Source: Gammaproteobacteria bacterium
Lineage (GTDB): Bacteria > Pseudomonadota > Gammaproteobacteria > Granulosicoccales > Granulosicoccaceae
Assembly: GCA_003511825.1 (NCBI GenBank)
Contig: DOIU01000461.1
Coordinates: 1-9,260 of the forward strand
Direction: 5' to 3'
Length of the DNA: 9,260 nucleotides
Shown here in pieces: positions 1 to 6,364 of the stretch. The notes under the pieces are model-generated. The model saw only the letters and a program-made list of their open reading frames with translations. It did no database searches and was not told the origin of the DNA. The position numbers and the translations under genes are program-made. Each line of letters begins with the position of its first letter. Within the stretch, counting starts at the first letter, position 1.

Positions 1-1
1 C

Positions 2-28
2 CTGTACATGCCTAAGAAAAAGAAATAG
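2..28 (+). CDS. C-terminal end of an upstream gene (partial)
   Basis: The frame beginning at base 2 reads Leu-Tyr-Met-Pro followed by four lysines and a TAG stop at 26-28. The start and nearly all of the gene lie left of the window, so no function can be given. This frame is preferred because its stop sits nine bases before a strong terminator hairpin and the lysine-rich end is typical of a protein tail. The competing frame at base 1 ends at 13-15 and cannot be excluded. Confidence 0.4.
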   Translation: MYMPKKKK

Positions 29-36
29 CTCGCAGA

Positions 37-70
37 GCCTCGGCGACGCACTGTCGCCGAGGCACGTTTT
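37..70 (+). terminator. Rho-independent terminator of the upstream gene
   Basis: A perfect 11-bp, GC-rich stem (37-47 paired with 53-63) closes a five-base loop (GCACT) and is followed by ACG and four Ts at 67-70. It lies just after the stop codon at 28 and before the universal stress gene. It therefore likely ends the upstream transcript and leaves the stress gene as the first gene of a new unit. The T-run is short but the stem is very stable. Confidence 0.8.
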
Positions 71-144
71 AACCCAGATCATAGCCGCTGCGTGGTGGAC
101 CGGGTTAGGGTGACATCGACTGGCGGTGCAGATGCCGTCACTGC

Positions 145-150
145 AGGGAG
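145..150 (+). promoter_or_regulatory. Ribosome binding site fixing the start of the universal stress gene
   Basis: AGGGAG lies seven bases before the ATG at 158. It favours that ATG over the in-frame GTG at 92, which has no comparable purine box and would add 22 residues that do not fit the family. Confidence 0.65.
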
Positions 151-157
151 AACGGCG

Positions 158-646
158 ATGTTACCGCAAATCAAAACGATTCTTTACGCAACCGACCTGG
201 AAGACAAGGGCGCACGCAATGCGTTTCGCATGGCGGTGAGCCTGGCGCGTGCCCATGGCGCACGGATCGTGATGCTGCATGGTTTGGAGTCGGTGAGCGC
301 CGCCGTCAATGGCATGCTGCGCAACGCGATGTCTGAAGCGGAATACGAGCGCTTGCGCACCTCCGGTATTGAGAAACTCAAGCAAGATTTGCAGGACAAA
401 GTGGCCGCGTTTTGCCGTGAAGAATGCCCTGAGGGTGAGCCGAATTGGCCGGCTGGAGAGCCGATTATTGAGGTGATGGAGGGCGTCATCTATGAGGTGA
501 TCCTCGACAGCGCGCAACGGCACGAGGCGGACCTGATTGTGATGGGCACGCGGACGCACAGTGCCATCGGTCAGCTGGTGCTGGGTTCAACGGCCAACAA
601 AATTATCCATCACAGCAAGGTACCTGTGCTGGTATACCCCTTGTAA
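158..646 (+). CDS. Universal stress protein, UspA family, single domain
   Basis: This encodes a 162-residue cytoplasmic protein of the usual size for one Usp domain. It opens with the typical first strand and conserved Asp (KTILYATD, D13) and ends with the family's nucleotide-site region and closing strand (VPVLVYP). The usual nucleotide-binding signature is Gly-x2-Gly-x9-Gly-Ser/Thr. Here the first Gly (G130) and the last Gly-Ser (G143, S144) are present, but the second Gly is Thr133, so ATP binding is possible but not assured. Family members form dimers and help cells survive stress and growth arrest; the exact role here is unknown. The ATG at 158 is chosen over the GTG at 92 because of its Shine-Dalgarno box and because homology begins there. 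The gene follows a terminator and lies 99 bp before an ArsR regulator on the same strand. The family call is firm. Confidence 0.92.
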   Translation: MLPQIKTILYATDLEDKGARNAFRMAVSLARAHGARIVMLHGLESVSAAVNGMLRNAMSEAEYERLRTSGIEKLKQDLQDKVAAFCREECPEGEPNWPAGEPIIEVMEGVIYEVILDSAQRHEADLIVMGTRTHSAIGQLVLGSTANKIIHHSKVPVLVYPL

Positions 647-660
647 GGCGCCGGGCGAGT

Positions 661-689
661 TTTGCGCGCGCGGCGCGGCGCGCTATAGT
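661..689 (+). promoter_or_regulatory. Possible promoter of the ArsR-family gene
   Basis: A good -10 element (TATAGT, 684-689) lies 17 bp after a weak -35 (TTTGCG, 661-666), within the gap between the stress gene and the regulator gene. The 8-bp palindrome ACTCGAGT at 731-738 lies downstream, just before the GTG start, and could be an operator for self-repression. Both are pattern matches only. A small bulged hairpin at 693-712 in the same gap has no T-run directly after it. Confidence 0.25.
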
Positions 690-745
690 GCAGCATTGCC
701 TGCGGCAAGTGCCGCCGCCGTTATTCTGTTACTCGAGTTAAATGT

Positions 746-1093
746 GTGTCGCCGCTAGCTCTCACCAAAGCCCTCTCTGACGAGACGCGTTTGCGTATCG
801 TCTTGTTATTGCACCGACAGCGTGAGCTGTGTGTCTGCGATTTGATGGATGTCCTTGGCATCGATCAACCAAAAATTTCCCGTCACCTGGCTGTATTGCG
901 CCAACACCGTGTACTCAGCGACCGAAAAAGCGCCAAGTGGGTGTATTACCGCTTGTGCGATGACCTCCCCACCTGGGCTCGAGCCGTGATTACCCAGTTG
1001 AATGACGGCAGCTGCGATCAGACGCCGTTTGCGCAAGATACTGAGACACTTCGGCGCCTGGCCGCTCAGTGGGAGACCAGTGCGCGCTGCTGA
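746..1093 (+). CDS. ArsR/SmtB-family metalloid-responsive repressor
   Basis: This encodes a 115-residue winged-helix repressor. The ELCVCDL motif places Cys29 and Cys31 where classical arsenic-sensing ArsR proteins bind As(III)/Sb(III); the third cysteine of the plasmid R773 type is Met34 here. The recognition helix is around residues 41-54 (QPKISRHL), and the wing region carries WVYYRL at 65-70. Extra cysteines occur at 71, 90 and at the very last residue, 115. Such proteins are dimers that leave DNA when metalloid binds. The start is a GTG with only a weak ribosome site; no better in-frame start lies between it and the stop of the stress gene. No arsenic pump, reductase or methyltransferase is visible in the window, so the target is unknown. 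Family membership is sure; arsenic specificity is inferred from the CxC motif. Confidence 0.9.
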   Translation: MSPLALTKALSDETRLRIVLLLHRQRELCVCDLMDVLGIDQPKISRHLAVLRQHRVLSDRKSAKWVYYRLCDDLPTWARAVITQLNDGSCDQTPFAQDTETLRRLAAQWETSARC

Positions 1094-1224
1094 GAGGTTA
1101 GGGCGCTTGCGCTGAGACCGAGTACGCCTTCACGTTAATCGAGGGAACGGGATGGATACAATACGGTCAGACATTTCTTGATACTATCGTGGCCGGATTT
1201 CGCAGGCCCCCAACGGCGCACACT

Positions 1225-3645
1225 ATGACCCGACAAACCGGTTTTACCCGTATTTTGCACATGTCGCTCTCGGCGGTGCTTTGCTCTGTATTACTGATTG
1301 CCAGTTGTGGCGGCGGCAGCTCCCGGTCTGGGGCTCCTCATGTCGCGGAGCCTCTGGACCCCACCATCTCGGTATCGGATATCGGCAATGCAGATCAGCA
1401 AGCACCCGTCTCCATGGAAGAGACCGAGATCGGGTTTACTGTGCAAGGGGGCGGCGTGACCTTCACGCTGGACAAGTCCAGCATGAGCTTGCGCGCCCAA
1501 AAAGGCGAGCAAGCGGTGATCGAGGCGATTTCGTCCACCATGATGCTCAATGGCAACACGCTGCGGATTTCACCGCCTGAGCAGATCTTGCGCAGCGCCA
1601 ATGCGCTGGAGTTTCGCGGCTGGTACAGCCGCAGTGAGCAGCTCTGGTACGTGGCACGCTACCGTTTTTGGCCAGATAAGCCTTTTGTGCATTTGGCTTT
1701 CTCTGTCACTGATCGGCACGACAACCATCCCACCGAGGCCCATTGGGAGTCGCGCTGGTCCAGTCGCCGCTTCAGTGATCTCGCGCTGAACATCACATCG
1801 GCCAGCCCGCTGCCTGCTGCGCAGGTGGTGCAAGAGAACGCGTTCTCAGGCGGCGACCCCAATAGCGACCCCCGAATCGAAGAAGTCACGCACGATGGCG
1901 AGGTGCGTTGGCGTCAGACCGAGCGCACGGATGGCGCTGTGCAGCTGTTGCACGATGTCGATAACACCGGCAGAACCTATGTTCGCATCTATCCTCGCAT
2001 GAACGGAGAGTTTGATCTGCGCTTGCGTCAGGAGCCGCTGGATTCACCGTACCCGGCGGCCAATGCGGTCCGGGTGAATATTCATCATGCTGACGGCGAT
2101 AGCCGCAAAACCGTTGACCAAGGTCGCAGCAGCAATGCGCTGGGACGCTATCGCCTGGACGAGGATGCGTACATTCAGATTGTCGCGACCGGTGAATCGG
2201 GTGATCGCATTGTGTTTGAGGAACTCGTGCTGGAAGCCGCCGGTGGTACTGACCATCGGATACAGGCGAGTCGCGCTGATGATGTGGTCTTGGACGCCCC
2301 TCAGCTGGGTGTGTTCGTGCGTGACTTCTGGAAGCAATTCCCCATCGCCGCCGGAACCACGTCTGAGGGTTTTGCGATACGTGGCATCCAAACACCCGTG
2401 AACTTCGTCGGCGGTGTCGGCTACACCTTGGATGTGGGGATTAATGCGGACCCGGCTGCAGCAAGCACCGCTGATATGCGCACGGCCATGGCGGCCATGC
2501 CGCAGCCGTCCTTGCCCGAGTGGTGGTCGGCGCTGGACGGCGTGTACACCACGGAGCCACGTTACCGTGACCTCATCGATGCCGGTATGACGATCATTCA
2601 GCTGTCGGATGAAACCAGCGGTAACTATGGTTGGATGAATTGGGGCGATTATCAAATCGGCCACTCATTTCATGTGGATGGCGAGCCAACGGAAGATTGG
2701 GGAGCATTGCAATACGATCTTGCCCACGGCCTATTGATGGGTTGGGTACAGAACCACCACCCCTATCTGTGGAATCGCGCTCAGGCCGGCGTGCGCAATG
2801 CGATGGACGTCCAAATTGCGAAGTTTGAGCCGTATTTCCAAAAACGCTCAGGCGCGGGCTTGCGCAAGGGGCAATGCGCGGTGGATTTCCATTGGTGCCA
2901 GGAGAATATCCCCGAGTTTAATTACCATCCGCGATCCCTGTTGCTGTACAGCCATTTAACCGGTGAACAATGGCCGCGTGACATCGCGCAAATGGTCATA
3001 GATAACTCCGCCTATTTCTCGCTGACACGGCCCGAGTGGACCCTCGATCATGAGCGTATTCTCGGTTGGGCACTGCGAAACTTGGTCTATGGCGCGGAAG
3101 TTTTCCCTGGCGGTACCCAATACAACGAAACGCCCGAGAGAAGTTTTGTGTCCATGCCTCAAGGGACTGCGTATGCTGAGTTGCTTGAGACGCTGGTCGG
3201 GCGGACGGTGGACGTGATTCGCGCGCGCGGGCGCGTACCGGGTGATCAACCGGTGTGGGCAGGCCAAATCGTTGAGGGTTTGATCATTGCGTATGAGAGC
3301 GGCTTGCTGTCGCCGTCTCTGGCGGATCGGACCTATGACGCGATCGGTCGCGCCGTAGCTGACTTCACTGAGAACAGCCTGCGTCGCAGTCGGGGTGAAT
3401 ACGAGATGCGCTATTACGTCCCCGACGACGAGTGGGTGGATGCGGCCACGTATGGATGGTTCTGGGTGAACAGTCTGGCCTGGGCTGCGTTGAATATTGA
3501 TGACAGCTATCGCGAGACCTTCAGCGATGTGTACGACTCATTGGAAAGCTTGTATCGACGGGAGCCAGAGTACCGTACCATTCGCGCGTGGAGTGGGGTA
3601 ATGGGTTTTGCCAGCTACGCTGCCGCGATGTACGAAGGTCTCTGA
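1225..3645 (+). CDS. Secreted lipoprotein resembling exo-rhamnogalacturonan lyases (PcRGLX-like), with an apparent golvesin/Xly-type insert
   Basis: This encodes 806 residues from the ATG at 1225; residue numbers below count from the alternative GTG at 1189, which would give 818. A basic n-region and hydrophobic stretch end in the lipobox LIASC (Cys40), followed by Gly and Ser, so a lipid-anchored and probably outer-membrane protein is expected. The ATG at 1225 gives a normal-length signal; neither start has a clear ribosome site. Residues about 75-220 look like the N-terminal beta domain of PcRGLX-type lyases. Residues about 233-350 resemble a golvesin/Xly carbohydrate-binding-like domain (NIHHADG at 297-303, TVDQ at 308-311, LGRY at 318-321). 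The beta-sandwich resumes with VRDFWKQFP (377-385). From about 442 the protein is a helical, probably alpha/alpha-toroid catalytic region (YGWMNWGDYQIG, then a long helix-rich part). The likely job is cleaving an acidic plant or algal polysaccharide at the cell surface. The substrate is unknown, and family assignment is from memory of motifs. No transporter or other polysaccharide gene is adjacent. Confidence 0.75.
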   Translation: MTRQTGFTRILHMSLSAVLCSVLLIASCGGGSSRSGAPHVAEPLDPTISVSDIGNADQQAPVSMEETEIGFTVQGGGVTFTLDKSSMSLRAQKGEQAVIEAISSTMMLNGNTLRISPPEQILRSANALEFRGWYSRSEQLWYVARYRFWPDKPFVHLAFSVTDRHDNHPTEAHWESRWSSRRFSDLALNITSASPLPAAQVVQENAFSGGDPNSDPRIEEVTHDGEVRWRQTERTDGAVQLLHDVDNTGRTYVRIYPRMNGEFDLRLRQEPLDSPYPAANAVRVNIHHADGDSRKTVDQGRSSNALGRYRLDEDAYIQIVATGESGDRIVFEELVLEAAGGTDHRIQASRADDVVLDAPQLGVFVRDFWKQFPIAAGTTSEGFAIRGIQTPVNFVGGVGYTLDVGINADPAAASTADMRTAMAAMPQPSLPEWWSALDGVYTTEPRYRDLIDAGMTIIQLSDETSGNYGWMNWGDYQIGHSFHVDGEPTEDWGALQYDLAHGLLMGWVQNHHPYLWNRAQAGVRNAMDVQIAKFEPYFQKRSGAGLRKGQCAVDFHWCQENIPEFNYHPRSLLLYSHLTGEQWPRDIAQMVIDNSAYFSLTRPEWTLDHERILGWALRNLVYGAEVFPGGTQYNETPERSFVSMPQGTAYAELLETLVGRTVDVIRARGRVPGDQPVWAGQIVEGLIIAYESGLLSPSLADRTYDAIGRAVADFTENSLRRSRGEYEMRYYVPDDEWVDAATYGWFWVNSLAWAALNIDDSYRETFSDVYDSLESLYRREPEYRTIRAWSGVMGFASYAAAMYEGL

Positions 3646-3651
3646 ATCGGT

Positions 3652-3690
3652 AGCAACCCTGTGCGACCTTGCCAGGGGTGCTAGGCAAGG
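3652..3690 (+). terminator. Hairpin region after the lipoprotein gene, possible weak terminator
   Basis: A 7-bp perfect stem, CCTTGCC (3667-3673) with GGCAAGG (3684-3690), lies 21 bases after the stop codon. It lacks a T-run, so it is at best a weak terminator or an RNA-stabilising hairpin. A competing pairing exists between 3652-3661 and 3673-3682 (nine of ten positions); the two cannot fully form together. Confidence 0.35.
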
Positions 3691-3755
3691 ATGAATACAC
3701 GATCACATTCTTCGCGGGGCGTCGGTCGGTGTTGAGAAGCTCCCGGCAAAAACGG

Positions 3756-3843
3756 GTGCGGTCACTGTTCTGAGGGGCTTTGCTGGGGAATACTCTAAAG
3801 GTTTTCTTGTCCCATTTTAAACCGATAAAAAGAGTGACCGCAC
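3756..3843 (+). repeat. Perfect 11-bp inverted repeat bracketing the leader of the PhyH-like gene
   Basis: GTGCGGTCACT at 3756-3766 is the exact reverse complement of AGTGACCGCAC at 3833-3843, with 66 bases between them. The right arm ends one base before the ATG at 3845 and covers the space where the ribosome lands. In RNA the arms could form a long-loop stem hiding the start codon; in DNA they could be two operator sites bound by a looping regulator. The sequence shows the repeat; either function is inference. The enclosed 66 bases are T- and A-rich toward the right end. Confidence 0.6.
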
Positions 3844-3844
3844 T

Positions 3845-4762
3845 ATGAGCACCGTGAAACCCACGAGCTTGCCCCGCGCGTCGGTACTGCCTGCCAGTGC
3901 CAGCGGGGGTTCCCCAAGCTCGTTTCTGCAATACCTTCTTATGCGTCGCCTGGCCCGATTTCCCGCCGGTCGGGCGCTATACCGGGCCGTAAAACTCCGG
4001 GACAGCGCGGATGCTCCGCCAATACCGAGTAAGCGGGTGAGAGCCCAGAGTCTGATCCCCAACCTTGATGTGCCCGCCGTGTTATCCCGACTCCGCACCG
4101 ACGGCGTGAGTTCTGACTTGCAACTGCCGGTGGATACCGTGTTGGACTTGCGCATCTTCGCGCGTCGCGCCCAATGTTATGGCAATGTCGAGCGCCAGTT
4201 TCCCTTCAAACTCAGGGACCGTGTGCACGCAGAGGCCCACTATGGCCAGGCATTCGCGCATGCCGGCTATCTGCACGACGATCTCACTCACTGCTCCTCG
4301 GCCGTTCGGCTTGCCTCAGATCCGTTGCTGCTGGCCTTGGCGCAGGCGTATCTGCAGGGTGCGCCGGTTTATCGCGGTTTGAGCCTGCGCTGGTCGTTCG
4401 CGACCGCATCGCGTGATGCGAAGTCTGCCATCGACCTTGAGTCACTGGGTGATAGGCCCGTGGATTACGCCGGTGTGACGTTTGTCTTTAATTTGACCGA
4501 TGTGCGTGACCCGAATGATGCGCTGGTGTTTGTGGCAAAGAGTCATCGACGGATGTGCCCATCGCAAGCTGAGTTCCCTGCGCAGGCTTTGCTCGCGCTC
4601 CGACATACGCCCGCGTTGAGACCGCTGACCGGCGATGCGGGTGCCGGGTTTGTGATTGACGCGCTAGGTATGTCCTGGACGCAACGACCGACCGAGCGCG
4701 ATCGCCTGATCTTATTGCTCAGTTATGCATTGAATGACTACGGCATTTGGGAGGCATTTTAG
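3845..4762 (+). CDS. PhyH-like (phytanoyl-CoA dioxygenase family) protein, probably without iron ligands
   Basis: This encodes 305 residues. The C-terminal two thirds follow the layout of bacterial PhyH-family Fe(II)/2-oxoglutarate dioxygenases: a long helical lead-in (RLASDPLLLALAQAYL), a core strand (FVFNLTDV), the family's SHR turn (KSHRRM), and the closing region (GAGFVIDALG, then DRLILLLSYALNDYG). Active members use His-x-Asp plus a distal His to hold iron. At the first site the protein reads Ser-Ala-Ile-Asp, so Ala195 replaces His and only Asp197 remains. At the distal site, Asp-Ala-Leu-Gly-Met-Ser (272-277) has no His. The 2-oxoglutarate-binding Arg could be Arg287. It therefore looks like a non-catalytic family member, although the reading frame is intact. 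The first 65 residues are basic and low in recognisable structure, with no clear signal peptide. The ribosome site is weak (AGAG about 10 bases before ATG) and lies against the right arm of an inverted repeat. The substrate or partner is unknown. Confidence 0.7.
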   Translation: MSTVKPTSLPRASVLPASASGGSPSSFLQYLLMRRLARFPAGRALYRAVKLRDSADAPPIPSKRVRAQSLIPNLDVPAVLSRLRTDGVSSDLQLPVDTVLDLRIFARRAQCYGNVERQFPFKLRDRVHAEAHYGQAFAHAGYLHDDLTHCSSAVRLASDPLLLALAQAYLQGAPVYRGLSLRWSFATASRDAKSAIDLESLGDRPVDYAGVTFVFNLTDVRDPNDALVFVAKSHRRMCPSQAEFPAQALLALRHTPALRPLTGDAGAGFVIDALGMSWTQRPTERDRLILLLSYALNDYGIWEAF

Positions 4763-4790
4763 TACTGATGGCGTTGCGGCTAGGACTTAT

Positions 4791-4829
4791 CGCTGATGTT
4801 GTCGCCACAACAGTCGTGCTATATCAGCG
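4791..4829 (+). promoter_or_regulatory. Intergenic stem-loop before the unknown periplasmic protein gene
   Basis: CGCTGAT (4791-4797) pairs with ATCAGCG (4823-4829), and inside it TGTTGT (4797-4802) pairs with ACAACA (4807-4812) around a CGCC loop, sharing one base and leaving bases 4813-4822 bulged. No T-run follows, so it is not a typical terminator. It may be an operator palindrome or an RNA-processing or stability hairpin in a shared transcript. Confidence 0.35.
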
Positions 4830-4858
4830 CTCACACGATGAATGAGTGAGGTAAACGC

Positions 4859-6241
4859 GTGAAGTCACAGCTAATCCTGGCGGGCTGGGTCGGCCTGCAT
4901 ATGTCGCTAATGATGATTCCGGTCAGTGCCCAGGCGCTTGCGCCCTCTGAGCAGGATCAGCCCTTGTTATTGGCGCAAGCCCAGCCGCTGGTGTCCGGCC
5001 AGCGGGTGCGGGTGAAGAAGCTCACGCGAGACATGGCTTCGGTGCGGGGCTCGATCGTCACGACCGGGCCTTCGACGTTGCAAGACCCCGCGACCTTAGA
5101 GAAGCTGAAAAAGCGCTTCGGCCAGTTTACGGATGCACTCAAAAAGTACCCGCAACTGGAGGACCCAGACGTCAAGGCGGCCCGGGCGGAGTACGCTCAG
5201 CTTCAGCAAGCCCTGTCCGCTGAATTTAAACGCGCGAGCGCGCAGCAACAGGAGCTGGGTGACGTGCAGCAGCGCTTGGCCCGCGCTGAACAGGATTTGC
5301 GCGCGTACGCCGTTCCGCAGCCGCTGGCCGTGCCTTTTACGGCGGAACAGGCGCAAGCCTGGGTGGATGCGGCCGGTAAGGCACGCACGGCCGCTGAGCA
5401 CTACGCCACTGAGCTGGAGACGATTGCAAATCTGGCCTACCTGCCTAACAACCGCGGCACCGTGCAAAGTGGCGCTCCTTACGATGCTGCGGATGTTAAA
5501 CGTCTGCGCGAATTCGCTGCGAGCAATCACGCGGCCGTGCAAAGCAACTACGCGCGTATCACCACCGCGTTGGATGCGCGCATGCAACAGATTGACAGCG
5601 ATGTTCTCACGCGTTGGCAGGAAGACCCCAACAGCGACCAGCGTTGGCGCTTTACGGCGCCGGGTGCACAAGAAGAAGCCTTCGGGCTTTACGACGAAGC
5701 CATCGCGGTGGCGCAATCATCGCAGCACCTGGCGGCCGTGCTGCAGCGGGACAGCCCGCGGGCAGACCAGCTCGTTGAGCAACTGCAGGCAGCAAAAGCG
5801 GCCTTTAGCCGCAATAAGGCCATTGCTATTGAGACCGCACGCTTGCCTGAGCCGCAGTCCACCGATGCCGATATGCTGGCCATCGCGGCTGAGGTGTTGG
5901 CCAAACCGAAGTACGGTTTCGGTGAGCACGGGCGCATTGTTTTAACCACGCCAGCCATCGTCACGCGCGAGAAAAAAAGCAGCGAGGTGACGATCGACGA
6001 CGCCGATGTCAGTATCTCGGGCGAGGTGACCTTATCAGGCACCGAAACCACCTGGACCTACCGCTGGCAAGAGTTCCGTTTTGCCGCGCCTTTGCACGAT
6101 CCTGACAGTAACACTTGGCATATCTGGTGGATTACCGCCAAGAATTTCTCTTCCGGTGGCAACAAAACACCGTTGAATCAATGGGTGTCGGGTCAGGCGA
6201 CGAAAGGCGTGCCAATCTTGGCAGAACACGCGAAACCCTAG
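4859..6241 (+). CDS. Exported protein of unknown function, coiled-coil-rich with a beta C-terminal domain
   Basis: This encodes 460 residues. The start is GTG, supported by TGAGG at 4847-4851, seven bases upstream. Residues 1-24 form a Sec signal peptide (hydrophobic core ending in PVSA) with likely cleavage at A24-Q25 or a few residues later, so the mature protein should be periplasmic. Residues about 75-150 and 165-245 are rich in Ala, Gln, Glu, Lys and Arg and look like long amphipathic, partly coiled-coil helices, with another helical part at 270-350. The last hundred residues turn beta-rich and aromatic (TTWTYRWQEFRF, then NTWHIWWITAKNF), suggesting a compact terminal domain. There are no cysteines and no catalytic motif that I recognise. 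It follows the PhyH-like gene by 96 bp with a stem-loop between, so they may share a transcript. I do not recognise the family; a structural or envelope-scaffold role is only a guess from shape. Confidence 0.8.
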   Translation: MKSQLILAGWVGLHMSLMMIPVSAQALAPSEQDQPLLLAQAQPLVSGQRVRVKKLTRDMASVRGSIVTTGPSTLQDPATLEKLKKRFGQFTDALKKYPQLEDPDVKAARAEYAQLQQALSAEFKRASAQQQELGDVQQRLARAEQDLRAYAVPQPLAVPFTAEQAQAWVDAAGKARTAAEHYATELETIANLAYLPNNRGTVQSGAPYDAADVKRLREFAASNHAAVQSNYARITTALDARMQQIDSDVLTRWQEDPNSDQRWRFTAPGAQEEAFGLYDEAIAVAQSSQHLAAVLQRDSPRADQLVEQLQAAKAAFSRNKAIAIETARLPEPQSTDADMLAIAAEVLAKPKYGFGEHGRIVLTTPAIVTREKKSSEVTIDDADVSISGEVTLSGTETTWTYRWQEFRFAAPLHDPDSNTWHIWWITAKNFSSGGNKTPLNQWVSGQATKGVPILAEHAKP

Positions 6242-6311
6242 TGTTGATCAGGCCCGTGTTATGGCCGTATAAGCTCAGCCTGATGGGTGGCGAGGCCTGT
6301 ACCACAGAAGT

Positions 6312-6350
6312 CGCAAACGGCCGCTCATTCAGGCATTATTGCGTTTTTTT
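6312..6350 (+). terminator. Possible weak terminator before the aminotransferase gene
   Basis: CGCAA (6312-6316) can pair with TTGCG (6339-6343) across a 22-base loop, directly followed by seven Ts (6344-6350). The T-run is convincing but the stem is short and the loop long. It lies immediately before the ribosome site of the next gene. A second pairing nearby, ATCAGGC (6247-6253) with GCCTGAT (6278-6284), follows the preceding stop codon. Confidence 0.25.
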
Positions 6351-6353
6351 CGT

Positions 6354-6358
6354 GGGAG
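6354..6358 (+). promoter_or_regulatory. Ribosome binding site fixing the aminotransferase start
   Basis: GGGAG lies six bases before the ATG at 6365. It rules against the in-frame ATG at 6287, which would place the T-run at 6344-6350 inside the coding sequence and add 26 residues unlike the family. Confidence 0.65.
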
Positions 6359-6364
6359 CGTGAA

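Noticed and set aside
110..140. GTGAC...GTCAC inverted repeat in the leader of the universal stress gene
   Set aside because: The arms are only five bases with a large uneven interior; not distinguishable from chance.
92..157. Upstream extension of the universal stress protein from a GTG at 92
   Set aside because: No ribosome site, and the 22 extra residues precede the normal first strand of the family; the ATG at 158 has AGGGAG at ideal spacing.
664..683. GCGCGC-rich run suggesting Z-DNA or a repeat unit
   Set aside because: Short, irregular and overlapping a plausible promoter spacer; nothing beyond local base bias.
1886..2664. Long minus-strand open frames (169 and 206 codons) opposite the lipoprotein gene
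   Set aside because: They are rich in Arg, His and Pro with no recognisable domain, and lie antisense to a strong coding frame; typical shadows of GC-biased third positions.
5096..5945. Overlapping frames of 206 (minus) and 270 (plus) codons within the 460-residue protein gene
   Set aside because: Low-complexity Arg/Cys/Ser-rich products without start signals; the covering frame has a signal peptide and ribosome site.
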